64,000 bases of DNA from CAUPWF01 sp964367685 (GTDB taxonomy: Bacteria > Bacillota > Clostridia > Lachnospirales > Lachnospiraceae): NCBI GenBank assembly GCA_964367685.1, contig CAYIYM010000002.1, positions 103,645 to 167,644 on the forward strand, in the 5' to 3' direction. The notes under the pieces are model-generated. The model did not search any database. It was not told the DNA's origin and saw nothing but the letters and a program-made list of their open reading frames with translations. A program made the translations under genes and the position numbers. Shown in pieces: positions 27,972-36,116 of this stretch; position 1 is the first letter of the stretch; every line of letters starts with the position of its first letter.

Positions 27972-28043
27972 GCACCCATAGCTCAGTGGATAGAGCACTG
28001 CCCTCCGGAGGCAGGTGCGGCGGTTCGACCCCGCCTGGGTGTG
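27972..28043 (+). tRNA. tRNA-Arg (anticodon CCG)
   Basis: The cloverleaf can be drawn by hand. The acceptor is GCACCCA/TGGGTGT with a terminal G-U pair, and the D arm is GCTC/GAGC. The anticodon arm is CTGCC/GGCAG with loop CTCCGGA, so the anticodon is CCG, reading CGG arginine codons. A four-base variable loop and a perfect T stem GGCGG/CCGCC with TTCGACC follow. The discriminator is G and CCA is not encoded. It lies between the DUF5688 gene and the MATE gene. Confidence 0.93.
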
Positions 28044-28074
28044 CATTAAACAAACAAATAGATGAGGATATTAT

Positions 28075-29436
28075 ATGGGTGAAAATAGCTCTCTACTAAC
28101 GGGAGGGATAAGGACCAATATATTGAAATTTGCTTTTCCGATTTTCTTGGGCAGCCTATTTCAACAATTTTATAATATGGCTGATGCACTGATTGTTGGA
28201 AATTACGCAGGAGACACTGCATTAGCAGCTGTAACAAGTACAGGAAGTATTATTTTCTTATTTATGGGATTCTTCGGCGGTTTATATCAAGGTATGGGAA
28301 TTGTAATTGCAAGGTACTTTGGTGCTGGAGAAGTGAATATTGTAAATCGTTCCATTGGTACTGCTGTATTATTTAGCATTTTCAGTGGAATTTTTCTTAT
28401 ATTAGTAGGGACCCTTTTGACAAGTACAATTGTTGATTTAGTGGGAACTCCTGCTTCTGTATATGAAGATTCAGTAAATTACTTACGAGTATTTTTTATG
28501 GGGTCTTTATTTACTGCGGTTTATAATGCGATTTGTGGAATATTTCGAGCTTTAGGCGATAGCAAGCGCCCATTATACTATTTAATTGCAGCATCATTAA
28601 CGAATATTGTACTTGATATTATATTTGTTGGATATATGGGAATGGGAGTAGTAGGCGCAGGACTTGCAACGGTAATTGCACAAGGATTGAGTGCAGGGCT
28701 TGCAATATCGAAACTGTTACGCATGAAAGGATTATATACATTTTCCTTTCGAAATCTATGTTGGGACACTATGTTACTGAAGAAGATGATTAATATAGGA
28801 TTGCCATCAGGGGTACAAAATTCCGTAATAGCATTTGCAAATGTAATCGTCCAATCTAACATTAATTCATTCGGTCCAGTTGCAATGGCAGGAACAGGTG
28901 CTTATAATAAGTTGCAGGGGTTTATTTTCTTGCCAATTGAGGCATTTAGTATGGCAACAACTACATTTGTAAGTCAGAATATTGGAGCAAGGAATTATAA
29001 GCGTATTTTGCGAGGATCATCATTTGGACTTCGTTTTTCATGTACAAGTGCACAAATTCTTGGAATTCTTGCAATCATATTCGCAACTGATTTGATTGGA
29101 ATATTTGGTGGAGGCTTAGAATCCGTTAGAATTGGAACTCAAAAAATATATATAGATGCGTTATTTTATGCATGCCTTGCCTATTCGCATACAGTTTCAA
29201 GTATTTTAAGGGGCGCAGGAAGAGCGAAGACACCAATGTTGATTATGTTGGGAATTTGGTGTGTGTTAAGGGTGACATACATTCAAATTGCAACAACATT
29301 AACGGATGACATTGTATATGTATTTTATGCGTATCCAATGACATGGATACTTAGTGCAGTTTTGTTTTGGGTAAGTTACAAAAAACTTAGAAAGAAATTT
29401 ACACAAGAACTTGAAAATGACGAAAATGAAAAATAA
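28075..29436 (+). CDS. MATE family efflux transporter
   Basis: A 453-residue integral membrane protein with about twelve hydrophobic segments in two repeated halves, the MATE architecture. Typical features are the early FAFPIFLGSLFQQFYNMADALIVGNY segment (quoted in two parts: FAFPIFLGSLFQQFYN and MADALIVGNY), AAVTSTGS, GIFRALGDSKRP and the mid-protein QNIGARNYKR. It is expected to export drugs or cationic metabolites using a Na+ or H+ gradient; the substrate cannot be told. It lies 31 bases after tRNA-Arg and ends at a terminator shared with asnA. Confidence 0.92.
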   Translation: MGENSSLLTGGIRTNILKFAFPIFLGSLFQQFYNMADALIVGNYAGDTALAAVTSTGSIIFLFMGFFGGLYQGMGIVIARYFGAGEVNIVNRSIGTAVLFSIFSGIFLILVGTLLTSTIVDLVGTPASVYEDSVNYLRVFFMGSLFTAVYNAICGIFRALGDSKRPLYYLIAASLTNIVLDIIFVGYMGMGVVGAGLATVIAQGLSAGLAISKLLRMKGLYTFSFRNLCWDTMLLKKMINIGLPSGVQNSVIAFANVIVQSNINSFGPVAMAGTGAYNKLQGFIFLPIEAFSMATTTFVSQNIGARNYKRILRGSSFGLRFSCTSAQILGILAIIFATDLIGIFGGGLESVRIGTQKIYIDALFYACLAYSHTVSSILRGAGRAKTPMLIMLGIWCVLRVTYIQIATTLTDDIVYVFYAYPMTWILSAVLFWVSYKKLRKKFTQELENDENEK

Positions 29437-29442
29437 GAGAGC

Positions 29443-29496
29443 TATAACGAGAAAAGAGAAGTGCACAACGCATTTCTCTTTTCTATATTCGTTATA
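29443..29496. terminator. Bidirectional terminator between MATE gene and asnA
   Basis: TATAACGA (29443-29450) pairs with TCGTTATA (29489-29496), and GAAAAGAGAA (29451-29460) pairs with the segment around 29474-29483. The right arm overlaps the last bases of asnA. Confidence 0.75.
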
Positions 29497-30502
29497 AAAA
29501 TTGAATTTGTAAACGATCCGCTTCCTCCATAATACTAAGAGGCCAAGTAGATGATTGCACCTCTCCGATATGTGCTTTTTTAAGATAGAACATACAGAGT
29601 CTTGATTGTCCAATCCCACCACCAATTGTATAAGGAAGGTCAGAGTTGAGTAAAGCTTTGTGGAAATCCAACTCAGAGCGTTCAGGGCAGCCAGCTAGAT
29701 CCAATTGTAATTGCAATGAATTCTCATCTACACGAACCCCCATAGAAGAAAGCTCAAGTGCAATATCTAATTCTTTATAGTATACAATGATATCTCCGTT
29801 TAATTCCCAATCGTCATAGTCAGGTGCACGCCCATCATGTTTTTCTCCAGAAGCAAGTACTTTCCCAATTTGAGAAATAAAGATAGCTCCCTTTTCTTTT
29901 GCATAGTTGTATTCGCGCTCCTTAGGTGTAGCATTTGGATACATATTCTCTAGTTCCTGAGATGTGATAAAAGTAATTTCGTCGGGCAATACAGGTTGAA
30001 TATAATTATATCTTCGAGTAATAAAGTTCTCGGTCTCCTTCAGTGCGAAATACACACGTCGGACAGTATGGCCTAAGGTAGACATGTTTCGCTCTTCTCT
30101 AGAAATAACCTTCTCCCAATCCCATTGATCAACATAAATAGAGTGGATATTGTCTGTGTCTTCATCACGACGTATGGCACTCATATCAGTGTATAACCCC
30201 TCTCCAGAGTGAAATCCATAACGCTTTAACGCATAGCGCTTCCATTTGGCAAGAGAATGTACAATTTCAACGATACTATCATCTTGTTCTAGGATTCCAA
30301 ATGCGACAGGTCGCTCCGTTCCATTAAGTGTATCATTCAATCCAGACTCTGGTTTTACAAAAAGCGGTGCAGATACACGAGTCAAATGCAGTGACTTGGC
30401 AAGTGACCGCTCGAAAAAATCTTTGATTTCTTTAATTGCTACTTCTGTTTCACGAATATTTAAAGGTGAAATATATCCTGGTGGAATTAGTAATTGATTC
30501 AT
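29492..30502 (-). CDS. asnA: Aspartate-ammonia ligase (asparagine synthetase A)
   Basis: ATP-dependent amidation of aspartate with ammonia to asparagine. The protein is homologous to class II aminoacyl-tRNA synthetases. The start is placed at the ATG at 30502 (MNQLLIPPGY) because AAGGGG lies eight bases upstream and would be inside the coding sequence if the ATG at 30520 were used. At 336 residues it matches AsnA, with the RVSAPLFVKPESGLND and TERPVAFGI motifs, the SIYVDQWDWEKV segment and the terminal GGGIGQSRLCMF ATP-binding motif. It is monocistronic with its own promoter. Confidence 0.96.
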   Translation of the reverse strand: MNQLLIPPGYISPLNIRETEVAIKEIKDFFERSLAKSLHLTRVSAPLFVKPESGLNDTLNGTERPVAFGILEQDDSIVEIVHSLAKWKRYALKRYGFHSGEGLYTDMSAIRRDEDTDNIHSIYVDQWDWEKVISREERNMSTLGHTVRRVYFALKETENFITRRYNYIQPVLPDEITFITSQELENMYPNATPKEREYNYAKEKGAIFISQIGKVLASGEKHDGRAPDYDDWELNGDIIVYYKELDIALELSSMGVRVDENSLQLQLDLAGCPERSELDFHKALLNSDLPYTIGGGIGQSRLCMFYLKKAHIGEVQSSTWPLSIMEEADRLQIQFL

Positions 30503-30531
30503 TTTAGTTACCCCTTTCAAACATATTTATT

Positions 30532-30560
30532 AGTTTAGTGTTATAACGTGGAAAAGTCAA
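30532..30560 (-). promoter_or_regulatory. Promoter of asnA
   Basis: On the minus strand, TTGACT (30560-30555), 17 bases, TAAACT (30537-30532), about 30 bases before the asnA start. Confidence 0.65.
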
Positions 30561-30790
30561 GTTTAATTTTAGATAAGTTATTTCTTTGTTTTCAGATAGT
30601 TTATTAATTTTAGATATTTTACTGTTTAATTTTGTGTAGTAACGTGTTAAAATAAACATAGATATAAATTAAGCGACTTTATTGGAGTTGAGAAATGTGA
30701 GGTAATAACTTATGAGAAATAATGGATATTTACACAAGAGAGAACCAATAACAGTTAATGAATATTTAGAGCAGATAAGAATTTCGGGCA
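30561..30790. other. Intergenic stretch with a doubtful short plus-strand ORF
   Basis: This A/T-rich stretch lies between the asnA promoter and the terminator of the small membrane protein gene. A plus-strand frame opens at ATG 30712 (MRNNGYLHKREPITVNEYLEQIRISGKKK quoted in parts: MRNNGYLHKREP, ITVNEYLEQIR) with only a weak ribosome-binding site. It then runs antisense through the terminator and coding region of the minus-strand gene. Its first ~35 residues, outside the overlap, look protein-like and could be a remnant. Nothing else is recognisable. Confidence 0.35.
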
Positions 30791-30820
30791 AAAAAAAGAG
30801 GATGCATATGCATCCATCTT
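30791..30820 (-). terminator. Terminator of the small membrane protein gene
   Basis: GGATGC/GCATCC (30800-30815) forms a hairpin with a four-base loop, and on the minus strand a run of T (30797-30791) follows. It supports the minus-strand gene being real. Confidence 0.8.
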
Positions 30821-30821
30821 C

Positions 30822-31148
30822 TTATGGGGCTGAAGGATCAGAAGGGTTGAGTATTTCTTCCTTGGTGTCAGTAGCTCCGATTGAAGAGTTGATTTCATCA
30901 GCCTTACCAATCGTATCAGCTGTTTCTGCTATAGGAGTATGAGTATTGCCAGATGAATTTTTGGCAGATAGTTTCATAAACATGGATATAATATAGAACA
31001 TAACAGGGAAAAATATGGTGGCAGCGATGGAGATTTTTAAGTAAACCAGAGAGGTTGTAGTATCGAAAAGTGCAAATACTAGTGTGCTACCATAGAGAAG
31101 TACCAAAAATATAAGTACAATTATTGCAATAATCCTTTTTAATTTCAT
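30822..31148 (-). CDS. Small membrane protein of unknown function
   Basis: A 108-residue protein with two hydrophobic segments (about residues 5-25 and 36-58) and a hydrophilic Ser/Thr/Glu-rich C-terminal tail of ~45 residues. An AAGGA ribosome-binding site precedes the ATG and an intrinsic terminator follows the stop. No family recognised. It is divergent from the SEC-C gene and may be a small regulator or an orphan membrane protein; nothing in the context decides. Confidence 0.65.
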   Translation of the reverse strand: MKLKRIIAIIVLIFLVLLYGSTLVFALFDTTTSLVYLKISIAATIFFPVMFYIISMFMKLSAKNSSGNTHTPIAETADTIGKADEINSSIGATDTKEEILNPSDPSAP

Positions 31149-31259
31149 ATGAAGTGTCCTTTTCCTTAATTTTTTATTTTGTGCAAAAAGCTTTTGAATT
31201 CTTCTTCTAAATAGTATATAATAAAATTTATGAAAATGAAATACAAAGGAGTATAGAAT

Positions 31260-31766
31260 ATGAGTTTATTAGATAAATGGAGAAAGACGGCTTACGATCA
31301 GAATCAAGCACAAGATGAATTACAGAAATTCTGGGGAACATATTTTGAAATAGAGAAAAATATTTATAAGCAACTATTGAAGAATCCAACGGAAGAAGTA
31401 AAAGGAACTGTAAAAGAGTTAGCAGAGAAATATGAAGTAGAAGTATTTACAATGACAGGATTTCTTGATGGTATTAATGATAGCTTAAAAGTAGCGAATC
31501 CAATTGAAGAAATGGAAGAAGATACAGAAGTAAGCTTAGCATTTGATATCGAATTATTATATAAGAACATGGTTGATGCAAAAGCTGATTGGTTATATGA
31601 ATTAGAAGAATGGAATCATATTTTGAGCGAAGAAAGACGTGCTGAATTATACAAAGAGCAAAGAGCTTCACGTACAATTAGAAAAGAAGCTAAAATCGGA
31701 AGAAATGATGCATGTCCTTGTGGAAGCAATAAAAAGTATAAAAAATGCTGTGGAAAGAACGCATAA
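31260..31766 (+). CDS. SEC-C motif-containing protein
   Basis: A 168-residue cytoplasmic protein. The first ~140 residues are helical and acidic (EEWNHILSEERRAELYKEQ). The C-terminus is the SEC-C zinc-binding motif, GRNDACPCGSNKKYKKCCGK, like that at the end of SecA. In SecA this motif binds zinc and SecB or the ribosome. Here the role is unknown; the full-length family occurs widely in clostridia as an uncharacterised protein. It has an AAAGGAG site upstream. The thrS T-box starts just downstream. Confidence 0.8.
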   Translation: MSLLDKWRKTAYDQNQAQDELQKFWGTYFEIEKNIYKQLLKNPTEEVKGTVKELAEKYEVEVFTMTGFLDGINDSLKVANPIEEMEEDTEVSLAFDIELLYKNMVDAKADWLYELEEWNHILSEERRAELYKEQRASRTIRKEAKIGRNDACPCGSNKKYKKCCGKNA

Positions 31767-31789
31767 TAGAATAGTTAAATCGTAGAAGA

Positions 31790-32001
31790 GACGAGTAAGA
31801 TAGGAAACAATCACAGAGAGAAGGGGAGGCTGAAATCCCTTCATTGAGAACTATTTGAAAACTACCTCTGAGAGACTGAAAACAGTCCGGTAACTCCGTT
31901 ATAGTTAATGAGTGGCAATACAGATAATGTATTGCAATTAGGGTGGAACCACGATTCAATCGTCCCTTGCAGATAAATTTTGTCTGCAAGGGATTTTTTT
32001 A
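31790..32001 (+). ncRNA. T-box leader of thrS
   Basis: The conserved T-box sequence AGGGTGGAACCACG (31940-31953) is followed by a terminator, TCCCTTGCAGA (31963-31973) with TCTGCAAGGGA (31983-31993), then seven T. Upstream lies the Stem I region with the AGTAAGATA start, an AAGGGGAGGCTGAAATCCCTT apical hairpin and an ACTACC segment (31861-31866). The likely specifier is ACC at 31864-31866, a threonine codon, agreeing with the thrS gene downstream. Uncharged tRNA-Thr would disrupt the terminator and switch the gene on. Confidence 0.93.
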
Positions 32002-32078
32002 TGAAGATAATAGAAAAGAAATAAATAAAATGGTAGAGACAAAATGGCAAAAACAAAGAGATGAAAAGGAGTAAAAGT

Positions 32079-34043
32079 ATGAAAATCGTATTAAAAGATG
32101 GAACAGTAAAAGAATATGAAGAAGCAAAGTCAGTATATGATATTGCATTAGATATTAGCGAAGGTCTGGCTAGAATGGCAACAGCAGGCGAAGTAAATGG
32201 CGAAGTAGTTGATTTAAGAACAATTGTGGAAGAAGATTGTGAGTTAAGTATTCTAACTGCAAATGATGAAAAAGGCTTAGCAGCCCTTCGTCACACAGTG
32301 TCACATATACTTGCGCAAGCAGTTAAGAATCTTTATCCAGATGCAAAAGTAGCAATTGGACCTTCTATTGAAAATGGATTCTACTATGATTTTGAACATG
32401 CACCATTTTCAAGTGAAGATTTAGTAGCAATTGAGAAAGAAATGAAGAAAATTATCAAGGCTGGAAGTAAATTAGAGAAATTTGAACTTCCACGAGAAGA
32501 AGCAATTGCATTAATGAAGGAAAAGGGAGAGCCTTATAAAGTAGAGCTAATTGAAGATCTTCCAGAAGATGCTGTAATTTCGTTTTATGACCAAGGTGGA
32601 TTTATTGACCTATGTGCAGGTCCACACTTAATGAGTGTAAAGAATATTAAAGCCTTTAAATTAATTTCTTCATCAGGTGCATACTGGAGAGGAAGCGAGA
32701 AGAACAAAATGCTTTCTAGAATCTATGGAACAGCATTTGCTAAGAAAGATGAATTAAATGCATATTTAGAATATTTAGAAGAAATTAAAAAGAGAGATCA
32801 TAATAAATTAGGAAAAGAAATGGAAATCTTCACTACAGTTGATGTAATTGGACAAGGCCTTCCACTGATAATGCCAAATGGTGCAATCATCATGCAAGAA
32901 CTACAACGTTGGATTGAAGATGAGGAGACACGAAGAGGATACGTAAGAACAAGGACTCCTATGATGGCAAAAAAAGATCTATATGAAATTTCAGATCACT
33001 GGGGTCATTACAAAGAGGGAATGTTCGTACTTGGAGATGAGGAAAAAGAAGGGGAAGAAGTTTTTGCACTTCGTCCAATGACATGTCCATTCCAATATTA
33101 TGTGTATAAGCAAAGCCAGAAGAGTTATAGAGATTTACCAATTCGATATGGTGAAACATCTACATTATTTAGAAATGAAGATTCAGGTGAGATGCATGGA
33201 TTGACACGTGTACGTCAGTTTACTATTTCAGAAGGTCATCTAATTGTAACACCTGAGCAAATGGAAGCAGAATTCTTAGGTTGTGTAGACCTTGCAAAAT
33301 ACTGTTTATCAGTACTTGGCCTAGCAGGTGATGTTTCATATAGACTATCTTTGTCTGATCCAGAGAAGATGGACAAATATTTAGGAACAAGAGAAACTTG
33401 GGATGAAGTAGAAGATATGATGCGCGTAATTATGAAAAAGATAGGCGTAGAATATACTGAAGAGTTAGGTGAATCGGCTTTTTACGGACCGAAACTTGAT
33501 ATTCAAGCGAAGAACGTATATGGAAAAGAAGATACTATGATTACAATTCAGTTAGATATGTTCTTAGCAGAACGATTTGATATGGCATTTGTTGATAAGG
33601 ACGGAGAGAAGAAACGCCCATATATTATTCATAGAACATCAATGGGATGTTATGAGAGAACATTGGCATGGTTAATCGAAAAGTACGCAGGGTTATTCCC
33701 TACATGGTTATGTCCAGAGCAAGTGAAAGTACTTCCGATTTCAGAGAAATATCATGAGTATGCCAATAAGGTTGCAGCTGAATTATCGAATAATGGAGTA
33801 CGTTGTTCAGTGGATGAACGAGGCGAGAAAATCGGATACAAGATTCGTGACGCAAGACTTCGTAAGATTCCATATCTATTGGTAGTAGGGGCAAATGAGG
33901 AGGCAGATGGAGTTGTTTCTGTTAGAAGTCGCTACAACGGGGATGAAGGACAAAAACCACTTGATACATTTGTAAATGAAATCTGCAAAGAAATTCGTAC
34001 AAAAGAAATCAAAGAAATTAAAGTAGAAGAAGAGAAGAAATAA
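32079..34043 (+). CDS. thrS: Threonyl-tRNA synthetase
   Basis: Charges tRNA-Thr. The ATG at 32079 is chosen because AAAGGAG stands seven bases upstream; the in-frame ATG at 32061 precedes that site. The 654-residue protein has an N-terminal TGS domain (residues 1-60), the editing domain with HTVSHILAQAV and the CAGPHL motif, and the class II core with ALRPMTCPFQYYVY, LFRNEDSGEMHGLTRVRQF and the late HRTSMGCYERTLAWLIE. The C-terminal anticodon-binding domain starts near residue 545. Expression is controlled by the T-box. Confidence 0.97.
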   Translation: MKIVLKDGTVKEYEEAKSVYDIALDISEGLARMATAGEVNGEVVDLRTIVEEDCELSILTANDEKGLAALRHTVSHILAQAVKNLYPDAKVAIGPSIENGFYYDFEHAPFSSEDLVAIEKEMKKIIKAGSKLEKFELPREEAIALMKEKGEPYKVELIEDLPEDAVISFYDQGGFIDLCAGPHLMSVKNIKAFKLISSSGAYWRGSEKNKMLSRIYGTAFAKKDELNAYLEYLEEIKKRDHNKLGKEMEIFTTVDVIGQGLPLIMPNGAIIMQELQRWIEDEETRRGYVRTRTPMMAKKDLYEISDHWGHYKEGMFVLGDEEKEGEEVFALRPMTCPFQYYVYKQSQKSYRDLPIRYGETSTLFRNEDSGEMHGLTRVRQFTISEGHLIVTPEQMEAEFLGCVDLAKYCLSVLGLAGDVSYRLSLSDPEKMDKYLGTRETWDEVEDMMRVIMKKIGVEYTEELGESAFYGPKLDIQAKNVYGKEDTMITIQLDMFLAERFDMAFVDKDGEKKRPYIIHRTSMGCYERTLAWLIEKYAGLFPTWLCPEQVKVLPISEKYHEYANKVAAELSNNGVRCSVDERGEKIGYKIRDARLRKIPYLLVVGANEEADGVVSVRSRYNGDEGQKPLDTFVNEICKEIRTKEIKEIKVEEEKK

Positions 34044-34107
34044 TAGTAGATAATAGACAAATGATTGATAGGAAAGGAAAAAGACGAACCTAGTCTTGCT
34101 ATATCTT

Positions 34108-35493
34108 ATGGAAAAACAAACATCAGATTCTAAATCTGAAAAAAAGAAACAACAAAAACGCAGCGATGATTCCAATTCTTATACTACGTATTATGATAAA
34201 GCACCAAAACTTACACAAGATGCACCATCAAAATTAAGAAAGCAATTTTCTAAGGGATTAGGATATTTCTTGATTATAGCAGCCTGTATTGTTTTTTACT
34301 TTTTATTTTTACGGATGGCAGAATTCTTCACAGGGTTTTCTACAATTATCGGTATATTAAGACCGATTCTGTATGGGCTTGTGATTGCATATTTACTTAA
34401 TCCGGTGGTGAAAAAAGTAGAAAAATTTTGTATAGTAATTTTATCAAGATATAAATTTGCAAAATTAAATGTGCAAAAAATATCTAGGGTTATTGGAATT
34501 ATCTGTGCACAATTTTTGATGATGGTAATTGTAGTTTTATTAATCAATATGATTATTCCGGAAGTTATTAAGAGCATTGAAACTGTAATTGTAACACTTC
34601 CAAATCAAATTAATGATTGGGTAAATTACGTATCTAATTTGACAATAGCTAATAATAATCTGGCTAATTTTGTGGAAAGTGCACTTCATGAAGGCGCGAT
34701 TTATCTGCGACAGTGGATTCAATCGGATCTAATGGATAAAGTTAATGAGGTAATGACTGATTTAACTGGCGGTGTAATTGCAGCTGTTCAAGGAGTGTTT
34801 AATATCATTATGGGAATTATTGTTTCCATCTATGTACTACTTAGTAAAGAGGTATTTCTTGGTCAATGTAAAAAAGCAATTTATGCGATTTTACCAGCAA
34901 GGAATGCAAATGTAACTCTACATATAGCGAAGAAGAGTAACCAAATCTTCGGAGGGTTTGTGATTGGCAAATTAATCGATTCAATCATTATTGGATTAAT
35001 TAGTTTTATATGTTTAACAATTATTAATATGCCTTACGCACTGTTAGTAAGTGTAATTGTAGGTGCAACCAATATAATTCCATTTTTCGGACCATTTATT
35101 GGAGCAATTCCGAGTGCTTTCCTAATTTTTTTACAAGATCCAATTCAAGGAGTTTACTTCATTATTTTTATCCTTATTTTGCAACAAGTAGATGGAAATA
35201 TTATAGGACCCAAAATTCTTGGGGATTCGACAGGACTTAGTTCATTTTGGGTTATCACAGCTATATTACTAGGTGGAGGTCTATTTGGTTTTGTAGGTAT
35301 GGTAGTAGGCGTTCCAACATTCGCTGTGATTTATTACATTGTTGGATTGTCAATTAATCAGAGACTGGAGCGAAAGTCATTACCAACAAATACGGAAGAA
35401 TATGACGAGTTAAGCTATGTAGATACGGAAACTGGCAAATTTATGCATTTGACGAGAAAAATAAATAAAGAAGATGAGGCAGATTGCGAATAG
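34108..35493 (+). CDS. AI-2E family transporter (PF01594-type permease)
   Basis: A membrane protein of about 461 residues with a hydrophilic, lysine-rich N-terminal tail (residues 1-55), then about seven or eight hydrophobic segments. The family signature GATNIIPFFGPFIGAIPSAFL and the following QQVDGNIIGPKILGDSTGLSSFWVI (here quoted in parts: QQVDGNIIGP, KILGDSTGLS) are clear. Family members have been implicated in export of AI-2-like signals or in Na+/H+ exchange. The substrate here is unknown. The start is uncertain: ATG 34108 lacks a good ribosome-binding site, and TTG 34096 is an alternative. A terminator overlaps its stop codon. Confidence 0.85.
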   Translation: MEKQTSDSKSEKKKQQKRSDDSNSYTTYYDKAPKLTQDAPSKLRKQFSKGLGYFLIIAACIVFYFLFLRMAEFFTGFSTIIGILRPILYGLVIAYLLNPVVKKVEKFCIVILSRYKFAKLNVQKISRVIGIICAQFLMMVIVVLLINMIIPEVIKSIETVIVTLPNQINDWVNYVSNLTIANNNLANFVESALHEGAIYLRQWIQSDLMDKVNEVMTDLTGGVIAAVQGVFNIIMGIIVSIYVLLSKEVFLGQCKKAIYAILPARNANVTLHIAKKSNQIFGGFVIGKLIDSIIIGLISFICLTIINMPYALLVSVIVGATNIIPFFGPFIGAIPSAFLIFLQDPIQGVYFIIFILILQQVDGNIIGPKILGDSTGLSSFWVITAILLGGGLFGFVGMVVGVPTFAVIYYIVGLSINQRLERKSLPTNTEEYDELSYVDTETGKFMHLTRKINKEDEADCE

Positions 35494-35508
35494 CAATCTG
35501 TCTTTTTT
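35480..35508 (+). terminator. Intrinsic terminator overlapping the AI-2E gene stop
   Basis: CAGATTGC (35480-35487) pairs with GCAATCTG (35493-35500), followed by TCTTTTTTT. The left arm is inside the last codons. Confidence 0.85.
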
Positions 35509-35544
35509 TGCGAAAATTAATAACTATATAGGAGGGGTAAATAG

Positions 35545-35572
35545 TTGACAAAAAGAAAATAAGTGATAAAAT
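35545..35572 (+). promoter_or_regulatory. Promoter of the ArsR-regulator/metal ATPase operon
   Basis: TTGACA (35545-35550), 16 bases, TAAAAT (35567-35572), a near-consensus promoter. Confidence 0.7.
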
Positions 35573-35576
35573 GAAC

Positions 35577-35596
35577 ATATGAACACTCATTCATAT
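35577..35596. promoter_or_regulatory. ArsR/SmtB-type operator
   Basis: The inverted repeat ATATGAA-N6-TTCATAT has perfect arms and lies directly after the -10 box. It matches the TGAA...TTCA pattern of ArsR/SmtB/CadC operators. It is the expected binding site of the downstream repressor. Confidence 0.75.
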
Positions 35597-35604
35597 AAAT
35601 AAAA

Positions 35605-35650
35605 AATCAAAATAAAAGAATCAGAATAAAGAGTCAAAATAAAGAATTAG
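35605..35650 (+). repeat. A-rich ~13-bp imperfect tandem repeat
   Basis: AATCAAAATAAAAG, AATCAGAATAAAG and AGTCAAAATAAAG follow one another between the operator and the regulator's start. Confidence 0.7.
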
Positions 35651-35677
35651 AAAAAAATGTTATGGAGAAGGAGAACT

Positions 35678-36049
35678 ATGGAACAGAAAAAAAATGAATT
35701 TTGTAAAGAGTGTGGATTATTATATTTGTCAGAAGAAAGACAACATGAGTTACTGAGCTCACTACCGCCAGAAGGTGATATAGAGAAATTAGGAGAATTT
35801 TATAAAGTGTTTGGAGATCCTACAAGGCTTAAAATCCTGTATGTTTTAGGAAAAATGGAATTATGTGTTCTTGATATAGCAGCAAGCTTGAACATGAGTC
35901 AATCAGCAATATCTCATCAATTAAGATTACTAAAATCTAGTAGACTGGTTAAGGCAAGGCGAGAGGGAAAGTCAATGTTTTATAGTCTTGATGATAACCA
36001 TATCAAGTCAATCTTAACAGAGGGATTGAATCATATAACACATGTTTAG
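35678..36049 (+). CDS. ArsR/SmtB-family metal-responsive repressor
   Basis: A 123-residue winged-helix regulator. ATG 35678 is used because GGAGAAGGAG (35664-35673) precedes it. The N-terminus has a cysteine pair (EFCKECG), the core has GDPTRLKILYVLGKMELCVLDIA, and the recognition helix is MSQSAISHQLRLLKSSRLV. Cysteines near the N-terminus plus one in ELCVLDIA (CadC has ELCVCDL) suggest a CadC-like thiolate metal site with one ligand replaced. Probably represses its own operon, including the P-type ATPase, until Cd, Zn or Pb binds. The metal is an inference. Confidence 0.9.
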   Translation: MEQKKNEFCKECGLLYLSEERQHELLSSLPPEGDIEKLGEFYKVFGDPTRLKILYVLGKMELCVLDIAASLNMSQSAISHQLRLLKSSRLVKARREGKSMFYSLDDNHIKSILTEGLNHITHV

Positions 36050-36116
36050 ACAAATAACTGAAGAAGAATATAACGGAAGAAACTTATAATTAAAGAAAAT
36101 GAAAGTGAGTCGAGAA

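Noticed and set aside
27905..28099. 64-residue plus-strand ORF
   Set aside because: It overlaps the DUF5688 gene end and the whole tRNA-Arg gene.
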